NCBI GenBank assembly: GCA_028280615.1
Contig: JANQLK010000022.1
Coordinates: forward strand, 124,001 to 188,000
From: Woeseiaceae bacterium
GTDB lineage: Bacteria; Pseudomonadota; Gammaproteobacteria; Steroidobacterales; Woeseiaceae
Direction: 5' to 3'
DNA length: 64,000 nt
This document shows, one piece after another, positions 52,629 to 60,021 of this stretch. A model generated the notes under the pieces. The model did no database searches, was not told where the DNA came from, and saw only the letters and a program-made list of their open reading frames with translations. Position 1 is the first letter of the stretch. Every line of letters begins with the position of its first letter. The translations under genes were made by a program, and so were the position numbers.

Positions 52629-54653
52629 ATGACCAACCCGCTGCTCGACACCTCGTCCCTGCCCCGGTTCGCCGACATCTCGCCGGAGCACGTCCTGCCC
52701 GCGCTCAACGAGCTGATCGCCGAGCATCGCCGGCGGCTCGAAGAGCTGCTCGAGACGTCGGGCGACCCGAGCTTCGATTCGCTGGTCCTGCCGCTCGAAG
52801 AGATGGAACACGAGCTGTCGCGCGTCTGGTCGCCGGTCAGTCACCTGCAAAGCGTACTCGGTTCGAGGGACTGGCGACAGGCCTACAACGAAGCGCTGCC
52901 GATACTGACCGAGTACGGCACCGAGTTATCACAGAACGCGAAGCTGCAGCAGGCCTATGCCAGGGTCGATGGCAACCTCGAGACGGGAGCGGACGAGGTG
53001 CGGCGCTCGGCCGTCGAGCGCGCGCTGCGCGAATTCCGGCTGGCCGGCGTGGACCTGCCGGACGCCGAAAAAGCCCGGTTCCGCGACATCATGCGTGAAC
53101 TCGCGAGCCTGCAGGCGAAGTTCGATCACAATGTCCAGGACGCATCGGACTCGTGGGTCCTCGGCATCGAGGACGAGGCGGAGCTCGACGGCTTGCCCGG
53201 GCATCTGCGCGACCGTGCGGCTGCCGAGGCCGAGGAGGCCGGCCGCAAGGGCTGGCTGTTGAAGCTCGATTTCCCCACCTACGATGCCGTCATGAAGCAC
53301 GCGGCGAACCGCTCACTCAGGGAAAACTACTACCACGCCTGGTCGACGCGCGGTTCCGACGAGGGCGCCGATCCGGCCTGGGACAACAGCGACAGCATCC
53401 AGCGCATCCTCGAGCTGCGCCGCGAGGCGTCGGAGCTCGTGGGCTTCCCGAGCTACGCCGATTATTCGCTGGCCACGAAGATGGCCTCGACGCCGGCCGA
53501 AGTCATCGAGTTCCTGAGCGAGCTTAGCGCCCGGTCGCGTCCGACCGCCGAACGCGAGCTCGAGGAACTCTCGGAGTTCGCCGGCATGACGATCGAGCCC
53601 TGGGACCTCACGTACTGGCTCGAGAAACTCAAGCAGGAGCGCTACTCGATATCAAACGAGGTACTGCGCGAATACTTCCCCGCAACCCGGACGATCAAAG
53701 GCCTGTTCGAAGTAGCCAGCCGACTGTATGGCGTGACGCTCACGCGCAACGACGACGTGACGACCTGGGACGAGGAAGTCCGCTATTTCGAAGTCTACGA
53801 CACGGGCGGTGCGCTGATCGGCGGCTTTTACGCAGACCTCTACGCCCGCAGCGGCAAGCGCACGGGCGCCTGGATTGCCGACTGTGTGAACCGCAAGTGC
53901 CTGAACGGCAGAACGACGCTGCCGGTGGGGTATCTCGTCGCCAATTTCGCGCCGCCGATGAACGGCCGCGACTCGTTGCTCACGCATACCGATATCGTGA
54001 CGTTGTTTCACGAATTCGGCCACATGCTGCATCACCTCCTGACCCGTATCGACGTGCCGAGTGTCGCGGGCATCAACGGCGTCCCCTGGGATGCCGTTGA
54101 GCTGCCGAGCCAGTTCATGGAGAACTTCGCCTGGAACTACGAGGTCCTCGAACGCTGCTCGTCGCATTACGAGACCGGCGAGCCGCTGCCGCGGGAGATG
54201 TTCGAGCGCCTCGAGCAGAGCCGCCATGTCGGCGCCGCGCTCGCGATGCTCAGGCAAATCGAGCTCGGACTGTTCGACATTCGGCTGCACACGGAGTACA
54301 CGGCGGACACGTCTGTGCTCGGTCTGCTCGACGAGGTGCGCGACGAGGTGAGCCTCATCCGGCATCCGGCCTACAACCGGCTGCCGCACAGCTTCGCACA
54401 CATCTTTTCGGGGGGTTACGCCGCGGGCTACTACAGCTACAAGTGGGCCGAGGTGCTGGCCGCCGACGCGTTCGACGCCTTCGAAGAGGCCGGCGTGTTC
54501 GATCGCGCCACGGCCGAGCGTTTTCAGCGCGAAATACTGGAGATTGGCGGCAGCCGCGATTTCATGCAGGCTTATGTCGCGTTCCGCGGCCGTGAACCGA
54601 GCATCGACGCGTTGCTCCGGATGAGCGGTATCGGCACCGACTCGGCGGCATGA
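52629..54653 (+). CDS. prlC: Oligopeptidase A (M3 family metallopeptidase)
   Basis: PrlC degrades short peptides in the cytoplasm, including signal-peptide remnants. 674 residues with the zinc motif HEFGH at 461-465 (VTLFHEFGHMLHHLLTRID) and the third ligand in ELPSQFMENFAWNYEVL. N-terminal FADISPEHVLPALNELI and the C-terminal FSGGYAAGYYSYKWAEVLAA are typical of the oligopeptidase A subgroup. It overlaps xthA by 4 nt, so the two are translationally coupled. Confidence 0.95.
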   Translation: MTNPLLDTSSLPRFADISPEHVLPALNELIAEHRRRLEELLETSGDPSFDSLVLPLEEMEHELSRVWSPVSHLQSVLGSRDWRQAYNEALPILTEYGTELSQNAKLQQAYARVDGNLETGADEVRRSAVERALREFRLAGVDLPDAEKARFRDIMRELASLQAKFDHNVQDASDSWVLGIEDEAELDGLPGHLRDRAAAEAEEAGRKGWLLKLDFPTYDAVMKHAANRSLRENYYHAWSTRGSDEGADPAWDNSDSIQRILELRREASELVGFPSYADYSLATKMASTPAEVIEFLSELSARSRPTAERELEELSEFAGMTIEPWDLTYWLEKLKQERYSISNEVLREYFPATRTIKGLFEVASRLYGVTLTRNDDVTTWDEEVRYFEVYDTGGALIGGFYADLYARSGKRTGAWIADCVNRKCLNGRTTLPVGYLVANFAPPMNGRDSLLTHTDIVTLFHEFGHMLHHLLTRIDVPSVAGINGVPWDAVELPSQFMENFAWNYEVLERCSSHYETGEPLPREMFERLEQSRHVGAALAMLRQIELGLFDIRLHTEYTADTSVLGLLDEVRDEVSLIRHPAYNRLPHSFAHIFSGGYAAGYYSYKWAEVLAADAFDAFEEAGVFDRATAERFQREILEIGGSRDFMQAYVAFRGREPSIDALLRMSGIGTDSAA

Positions 54654-55417
54654 AGATCGCCACCTGGAACGTTAACTCACTCAAGGTACGCCTGCCGCAT
54701 GTCCTCAAGTGGCTCGAGACGCACGAGCCGGACACGCTCGTCCTGCAGGAAATCAAGCAGGTCACCGAGGCCTTCCCGGCCGACGAGCTGGTGCAGGCCG
54801 GCTACGAATCGATCGCGAGCGGACAAAAGACCTACAACGGCGTGGCCGTGATCGCGAAACAGGCGCCTTCAGAACCCGTCACCGACTTCCCGGGTTTCGA
54901 CGATCCGCAGCGGCGGGTTCTTGCAACGACGATCGGCGGCGTGCGCGTCGTCAACCTCTACGTACCCAACGGCTCCGAGGTCGGTTCGGAGAAATACGCC
55001 TACAAGCTGTCCTGGCTCGAGGCGCTGCACGGTTTTCTCAAGGAGCAGCTCGAGGCGCACGAAAGACTCGTCGTGCTCGGCGACTTCAATATTGCGCCCG
55101 CGGACGAGGACGTCTATGACGCCGAGAAGTGGGGCGACGCGATCTTGTGCAGCCCCAGGGAGCGCGCGGCGCTTGCCCGGCTGCTCGAGCTTGGCCTGAC
55201 CGACGTGTTTCGTTCGTTCGATCAGCCTGAAAAGACGTTCAGCTGGTGGGACTACCGGGCGGCCGGATTCCGGCGCAACGCCGGGCTCAGGATCGACCTG
55301 ATCCTGACGAGCGAGGCGATGACGTCGGCCTGCACGGCAAGCTACGTCGACAAGGAACCTCGCGGCTGGGAGCGGCCATCGGACCACACGCCGGTCGTTG
55401 CGGAGTTCAGTCTGTAA
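54650..55417 (+). CDS. xthA: Exodeoxyribonuclease III
   Basis: XthA is an AP endonuclease and 3'-exonuclease in base-excision repair. MKIATWNVNSLKVRLPHVLK, DTLVLQEIKQ (metal-binding Glu), YNGVAVIAKQ, VVLGDFNIAPADEDVYD (Asp, Asn), FSWWDYRAAGFRRNAGLRID and the final SDHTPVVAEF (catalytic His) are all present. 255 residues. The ATG overlaps the prlC stop (ATGA). Confidence 0.95.
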   Translation: MKIATWNVNSLKVRLPHVLKWLETHEPDTLVLQEIKQVTEAFPADELVQAGYESIASGQKTYNGVAVIAKQAPSEPVTDFPGFDDPQRRVLATTIGGVRVVNLYVPNGSEVGSEKYAYKLSWLEALHGFLKEQLEAHERLVVLGDFNIAPADEDVYDAEKWGDAILCSPRERAALARLLELGLTDVFRSFDQPEKTFSWWDYRAAGFRRNAGLRIDLILTSEAMTSACTASYVDKEPRGWERPSDHTPVVAEFSL

Positions 55418-55514
55418 AGAAGTCCGTCACTTCGGGCGGTTTATCGCACAAATCCGCGGTACACGGTTAAAATGCGCAAGCCGCGCCTGGAGCGCTTCGG
55501 TAGACTTGATCCCC

Positions 55515-56573
55515 ATGCACGCGCTGGTCCGCCATAACGCCCACGATCGTCGAAACAACTACGACGTGACCAACACCGTACAGGTGTCGAACCCGATCGC
55601 CGTTCGGAACGCCGTGCATGAGCTGTACTCGGAAGCGTTCCCGGGCCTGTCATTCGACCAGCTCTGGCTCGCGTTCTACGATTTCGAGCGGCTGTTCACG
55701 GGCCGCTATCCCGGGTATCTGGGCTGCGATACGACCTATCACGATCTGCAGCATACGCTCGACATGACGCTCGCCGTCGCCCGGCTCGTCGTCGGCTACG
55801 AGCAAAGCGTGGAACCGAGCGACCGGCTCGGCCCGCGTCGCGCGCTCATGGCCGTGGTCACGGCGCTGTTCCATGACGCCGGCTATATCCGTCACACGGA
55901 TCGCGATCAGGACTTTACGAACGGCGCCGAGTTTACGCTCTACCACGTGTCCCGCAGCGCCGATTTCCTGCGTCGCTACCTGCCCGACCTGGGCATGACC
56001 GCCGAGGTCGGCATCGCGAGCATGATCGTGCACTTCACGGGCTACGAACTCGATCTCGACAACATCGAGCTCGACGATCCGCGCGACGTCGTCTGCGGTC
56101 ACCTGATCGGCACGGCGGACCTGATCGCACAGATGGCCGACCGCTGCTACCTCGAGAAATGCCGCGACCGGCTGTATTCGGAGTTCGTCGTTGGCGGCGT
56201 GGCCGTCGAGAATGCGAAGCCGGGCGAATACATGGTGCGCTACGAGTCGGGGCAGGACCTGTTGACGCAGACGCCCGAATTCTACGAGGCAGTCATGCGC
56301 CAGCGTCTCGACCGGTCCTTCAACCGCGCGTACCGCTACCTCGAAGTGCTGTACGACGGCCAGAACCCTTACATGGAGTCGATCGAGCGGAACATCGCCT
56401 ATCTGAAGCGCGTTATAACGACGGGCGACTGGGCCATGCTGCGCCGGCAACCGCCATGCTTCGTCGGTGTCCCCAGCGCGGCCGACGATCTCAAGGGGCT
56501 CGTCGACCGGCAGCTCGCTTCGCTGTCGGGTGAGCGGTCGCGGCCGCGCGAACAGCGCCTAATGCCGGTCTGA
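55515..56573 (+). CDS. HD-domain phosphohydrolase-like protein
   Basis: 352 residues from the ATG at 55515. The HD fold is supported by CDTTYHDLQHTLDMTLAVAR (first His pair), ALMAVVTALFHDAGYIRHTD (the HD dyad) and VGIASMIVHFTGYELD with a further His, followed by VVCGHLIGTADLIAQMADR (His and Asp). This spacing resembles metal-dependent phosphodiesterases. No GGDEF, GAF or PAS partner domain is present; the C-terminal ~130 residues are helical and unassigned. The substrate could be a nucleotide or cyclic nucleotide. It converges on the GST gene with a 15-bp overlap. Confidence 0.82.
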   Translation: MHALVRHNAHDRRNNYDVTNTVQVSNPIAVRNAVHELYSEAFPGLSFDQLWLAFYDFERLFTGRYPGYLGCDTTYHDLQHTLDMTLAVARLVVGYEQSVEPSDRLGPRRALMAVVTALFHDAGYIRHTDRDQDFTNGAEFTLYHVSRSADFLRRYLPDLGMTAEVGIASMIVHFTGYELDLDNIELDDPRDVVCGHLIGTADLIAQMADRCYLEKCRDRLYSEFVVGGVAVENAKPGEYMVRYESGQDLLTQTPEFYEAVMRQRLDRSFNRAYRYLEVLYDGQNPYMESIERNIAYLKRVITTGDWAMLRRQPPCFVGVPSAADDLKGLVDRQLASLSGERSRPREQRLMPV

Positions 56574-57173
56574 CATCGGCACGAAACCTTCGGTCCTCCG
56601 CACTCGTTCGAGCCAGGCGTTGACCTCTTCGTAGCCCGCGAGGTCGTAGCCGCCCTCATCGGCGACGTGCGTGTACGCGAATAGCGCGATGTCGGCGATG
56701 CTGTAGGCATCGTTGGCGAAAAACCCGTGCTCCGAGAGATGCCGCTCCATGACGTCGAGCGCCTTGTATCCCGCCTTCTGCTTCGACTCGAGGCTTCTCT
56801 GCCGGTCTTCGGGATTGCCCAGGTACCGGACGATGAAACGCGCCGTTGCGATGTAGGGTTCGTGGCTGTACTGCTCGAAGCACATCCACGACAGCACGTT
56901 CGCGCGGCCGTAGCGGTCACGGCCAGCCAGCGGCGATCCGTCCGCGAGCCACGACAGGATCGCGTTGGACTCGGCGAGATAGCGCCCGTCAGGCAATGCC
57001 ATGAGCGGCACGCGGCCGTTCGGATTCATCGCGAGGAACTCGGGCGTCCGGCTTTCGCCGGCCAGGATGTCGATCTCGTGCCAGTCGTAGTCGATGCCGA
57101 GCTGCGCTGCGGCGAGCTTTAGCTTGTAGCAATTGCCGGAGATCGAGTCGCCGTAAAACGTCACTTTGCTCAT
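56559..57173 (-). CDS. Glutathione S-transferase family protein
   Basis: 204 residues from the ATG at 57173. Thioredoxin-like N-terminal domain: KVTFYGDSISGNCYKLKLAA (Ser/Cys near the active-site position), NPNGRVPLMALPDGRYLAES (cis-Pro and the glutathione-binding E-S). The helical C-terminal domain contains ANDAYSIADIALFAYTHVA, the N-capping box of GSTs. Substrate specificity cannot be read. Its start overlaps the stop of the upstream membrane-protein gene (ATGA). Confidence 0.93.
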   Translation of the reverse strand: MSKVTFYGDSISGNCYKLKLAAAQLGIDYDWHEIDILAGESRTPEFLAMNPNGRVPLMALPDGRYLAESNAILSWLADGSPLAGRDRYGRANVLSWMCFEQYSHEPYIATARFIVRYLGNPEDRQRSLESKQKAGYKALDVMERHLSEHGFFANDAYSIADIALFAYTHVADEGGYDLAGYEEVNAWLERVRRTEGFVPMSDRH

Positions 57174-57727
57174 TGGTCGAGCCCCTCCCTGTAAATCCGA
57201 ACGGCCTGGAACTCCCGCCGCGTGAGCCGCCTCGTCGAATAAAATGCCGCGATGGCCGCCCCGAACAGCGCGAACACGAGATCGGCCGCGGTCATGACCT
57301 CGTCGAAAAACACGGGCCACGTATACGTCGTGACGTTCCTGAGAATCACGAAAATGTTGGTGTCGAACTCGCGCGCCGAGGTGGCCGCGGCGATGACGAC
57401 GTTGCCGAGCAGGGCGCCGAACAGCACCATGACGGCGGCGAGCACCGGGAAACGCCAGTCGAGGCCCTGTCCGGCGCGCCGGACCGCCATTCCGACCAGC
57501 ACGCCGAGCGCGAGCGTAAGCCAGGGCAGCACGCGCACGAGCAGGTCGGAGACGAGCATCCAGAGCAGCGAGAAGACCAGCACGACGAGCAGCGCCGCGA
57601 GGAACGCGTGGCGCACGGACTGGGCGCGTACGATGCGCTCGCCGTCCTTGGCCGTCGGCCGCGCATGGCCGCCCGGGGCGTGCTTCTTGCGCAGGCGCAG
57701 AACCTGTGGAATGTCGTCGTTGCTCAT
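57170..57727 (-). CDS. Four-helix membrane protein of unknown function
   Basis: 185 residues from the ATG at 57727. A basic cytoplasmic N-terminus (QVLRLRKKHAPGGHARP) precedes four helices (HAFLAALLVVLVFSLLWMLV; VLPWLTLALGVLVGMAV; FPVLAAVMVLFGALLGNVVI; AADLVFALFGAAIAAFY). I do not recognise the family. Coupled to the GST gene downstream. Confidence 0.72.
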   Translation of the reverse strand: MSNDDIPQVLRLRKKHAPGGHARPTAKDGERIVRAQSVRHAFLAALLVVLVFSLLWMLVSDLLVRVLPWLTLALGVLVGMAVRRAGQGLDWRFPVLAAVMVLFGALLGNVVIAAATSAREFDTNIFVILRNVTTYTWPVFFDEVMTAADLVFALFGAAIAAFYSTRRLTRREFQAVRIYREGLDQ

Positions 57728-57838
57728 CCTATGGCCCGGGGGACCGGCCTCCTGCTCGAGGGCCCGTGCAGTCGGTGACGGATGCGGGCTAGTATCCCCG
57801 TTAGCAGAATCGCCGCCACCATACCGGAGCCCCAGCCG

Positions 57839-58330
57839 ATGAGCCAATCCACCCGCTTTTCTTTCGTAGCCGCGGTCGTCGCGACGATCTGCATCGCCGT
57901 GCCCGCCGCGCATGCGCAGGAGCTCAAGGAGCGCATCGCGATCGCCATGGACCTGATTACGGCGGGTTCGCGCGAGGTGCTCGAGGAGGAACTGATCCTG
58001 ACCGAAAAGGAGGAGACCCAGTTCTGGCCGCTGTACGACAAGTACGCCGCCGAGCGCCGCGAGATCGGCCAGCGCTACGTCCGCCTGATCGGCGCATACC
58101 TCGACCGCTATCAGGCCGGCTCACTGACCGACAACGACGCGGACCTGATCCTGGACGCCTACTTCGACATCGAGATGGATACGCTGCAGGTCCGGCAGCG
58201 CTACGTCCGGCGCTTCCGTAGGATCATGCCCGGCATCAAGGTCGCGCGCTTCTTCCAGCTCGAATCGAAAATCCGCGCCGAGGTGGATCAGGCGCTGGCG
58301 GTGGCGATACCGCTGGCGGATCCGCGGTAG
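57839..58330 (+). CDS. Periplasmic Spy/CpxP-like helical protein
   Basis: 163 residues from the ATG at 57839. Signal peptide (FSFVAAVVATICIAVPAAHA) and a helical mature part with LILTEKEETQFWPLYDKYAA, an LTxxExxxFWPxYxxY motif typical of small periplasmic proteins distantly like Spy/CpxP. Function unknown. It is divergent from the membrane-protein gene; the 111-bp gap must hold both promoters. Confidence 0.72.
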   Translation: MSQSTRFSFVAAVVATICIAVPAAHAQELKERIAIAMDLITAGSREVLEEELILTEKEETQFWPLYDKYAAERREIGQRYVRLIGAYLDRYQAGSLTDNDADLILDAYFDIEMDTLQVRQRYVRRFRRIMPGIKVARFFQLESKIRAEVDQALAVAIPLADPR

Positions 58331-58407
58331 GTGCTGTGGGCCCGTGTCTGGTTTGCCTTGGGTAGCGGACAGTTGAGCCCGTAGAGTTTGGGCTGCTGCT
58401 TGTGACC

Positions 58408-58761
58408 CTAACGAGACCTGAGAATTACCAGCTTTTCGGTGATATAGGCTCTGGTTTTTTTCAGGTCTTTGATACGTTGCTCGATAATGGCCAGTTTCTC
58501 CTCAAAGATTTCAATCTGCTGTTCGGCAGACAACTTGCCTGAAAAATAGGCGTCGAGGAGGGAGGCGATTTCTCTTAGCGAGAACCCCATGGACTTGCCC
58601 AGTATGATCGTTTCGATTCGATCAATATTCTGCTTCGGGAAACTATTGTAGAAGCGCGATCCCGCTTGTTGTTTGTTTACGGTTAGCAGCCCCAGTTCTT
58701 GATAGTGCCTGATGGTGTCCTTGCTGACGCCAGTCTTCCTTGCAAGCTCGCTGATCAGCAT
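58408..58761 (-). CDS. MerR family transcriptional regulator
   Basis: 117 residues: winged-helix MLISELARKTGVSKDTIRHY-QELGLL, RFYNSFPKQNIDRIETIILG, KSMGFSLREIASLLDAYFSG, then a coiled-coil dimerisation helix (EIFEEKLAIIEQRIKDLKKT). There is no C-terminal sensor domain and no Cys, so it is not a metal-thiol sensor of the MerR/CueR kind. G+C is clearly lower than the surroundings. It is divergent from an SDR gene and an operator with the MerR-type long spacer lies between them, so that gene is its likely target. Confidence 0.92.
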   Translation of the reverse strand: MLISELARKTGVSKDTIRHYQELGLLTVNKQQAGSRFYNSFPKQNIDRIETIILGKSMGFSLREIASLLDAYFSGKLSAEQQIEIFEEKLAIIEQRIKDLKKTRAYITEKLVILRSR

Positions 58762-58776
58762 AGGGATATTCCGCGG

Positions 58777-58808
58777 TTGACTATGGGGTATGCCCCATAG
58801 ATTACAGT
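58777..58808 (+). promoter_or_regulatory. MerR-type promoter/operator of the SDR gene
   Basis: TTGACT (58777-58782) and TACAGT (58803-58808) are separated by 20 bp, the over-long spacer that MerR regulators untwist. The spacer holds the near-perfect dyad CTATGGGGTATGCCCCATAG (58781-58800, one mismatch between the two 10-bp halves). It lies 45 nt before the SDR start. Confidence 0.82.
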
Positions 58809-58852
58809 GTGCCTACAACCTGATCAATTTCACGCACTGAGGGGAAGTCGTC

Positions 58853-59692
58853 ATGAAGAAAGCTGTTCTCATCACGGGAGCGTCGGCTGGATTTGGTAAG
58901 GCTACAGCGCACAAGCTACTCGATAGTGGTCATTGGACTGTATACGCGGGTGCTCGTCGCGTTGAGCGAATGGAGGACTTGGGGGCTAAAGGGGCGCACG
59001 TTCTGAAGCTCGATGTAACGCAAGACACCGATCTTCAGACGGCAGCGAACACGATGGTTGAGGCTGAAGGTCGCATAGACGCCCTGTTGGCCAACGCCGG
59101 CTATGGCTCCTACGGAATGATCGAGTCCGTACCGCTAGAGGAGATCGAGTATCAGTACAACGTCAATGTCTTCGGCGTGGCTCGATGTTTAAAGGCCGTG
59201 TTGCCTCAGATGAGAAAACAACGTTCTGGCCGGATTGTTATTACCGAATCGATAGTCAGCCATATTTCCACACTGGGCCTCGGCTGGTATGCATCAACAA
59301 AACATGCGCTTCGCGGGATGAGCATTGCTTTGCGGCAGGAGGTTCGAGACCTCGGTATCGAGGTTGTCGCGGTTGAGCCCGGCGGCGTAGATACGGATTT
59401 CGATGAAGTGGCGTTTGAGCGTCTGAAAGCAGTTGAGCACCCGCGGGACTATCAGAGACTCGTAGATGATTTCTATGCCTATATGGTCAATGCCTACAGT
59501 AAGGCGCCAGGACCGGAAAGTACGGCAGAAGCGATGGTAAAGGCACTGACGGCAGATAAGCCCCGTTTCGTCTACAAGACTACCGCAGACGCGAAGCTTG
59601 GACCTGCCGTCGTAGGCATGGTGCCGGATGCAACCTACGACAAGATGATTCTCTCTGCCGTACGGAAGGCGGGCGAAAAGGCGCGAAAGTAG
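58853..59692 (+). CDS. Short-chain dehydrogenase/reductase
   Basis: 279 residues, NAD(P)-dependent oxidoreductase. TGASAGFGKATA (TGxxxGxG), LKLDVTQDTD, ALLANAGYGSYGMI (NAG), catalytic Ser in IVITESIVSH, and WYASTKHALRGMSIALRQEV (YxxxK). GARR after beta-2 suggests NADP preference. The substrate is unknown; SDRs paired with divergent MerR genes often detoxify aldehydes or quinones (inference). AGGGGAAG lies 6 nt before the ATG. It shares the low G+C of the MerR gene, suggesting joint acquisition. Confidence 0.93.
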   Translation: MKKAVLITGASAGFGKATAHKLLDSGHWTVYAGARRVERMEDLGAKGAHVLKLDVTQDTDLQTAANTMVEAEGRIDALLANAGYGSYGMIESVPLEEIEYQYNVNVFGVARCLKAVLPQMRKQRSGRIVITESIVSHISTLGLGWYASTKHALRGMSIALRQEVRDLGIEVVAVEPGGVDTDFDEVAFERLKAVEHPRDYQRLVDDFYAYMVNAYSKAPGPESTAEAMVKALTADKPRFVYKTTADAKLGPAVVGMVPDATYDKMILSAVRKAGEKARK

Positions 59693-60021
59693 GAGATGGG
59701 CGCAAGAACGCGACTTCGTTCTCATGGATGATTGTCCGAAACTGGCCGGTTGCCGATACTCGGGAAAGCACCTCGCAGCGGCCGCTCAGCAACCGCTGCC
59801 GGGATTAGCGGCCTTGCAGACAATCGGCCGCAACTAATTCTGCGCCCTGGACAAAGCAGACCTTTCTCTTGAGTGATGCGTGTAGAGGTGTCGGATTCCT
59901 TTTTGTGCGCCACATCCATGCCCTAGATCTGGCACTTCTGAGCAGAAATTAACCCAGCATTATCAGTCTGTTAGGAGTATACTACTGGATATTCAATCAG
60001 TATCATTCCATTGAGGGAATC
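59693..60021. other. 329-bp gene-free stretch before the DUF222/HNH gene
   Basis: The small frames lack ribosome binding sites and family similarity, so I call no gene. The last 50 bp contain TATACT at 59978-59983 (possible -10 box) and the LexA-type box at 59983-60002. The remainder shows nothing I can name. Confidence 0.6.
59983..60002 (+). promoter_or_regulatory. LexA-type SOS box
   Basis: TACTGGATATTCAATCAGTA matches the E. coli consensus TACTG-(TA)5-CAGTA at all ten outer positions with the exact N10 spacing. It abuts the possible -10 box TATACT and ends 19 nt before the ATG of the DUF222/HNH gene, the right place for repression. SOS control of 13E12/DUF222 genes is known in mycobacteria. 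Confidence 0.72.

Noticed and set aside
59722..59919. Small reverse frame after the SDR gene
   Set aside because: No ribosome binding site or recognisable sequence; probably chance in a non-coding gap.
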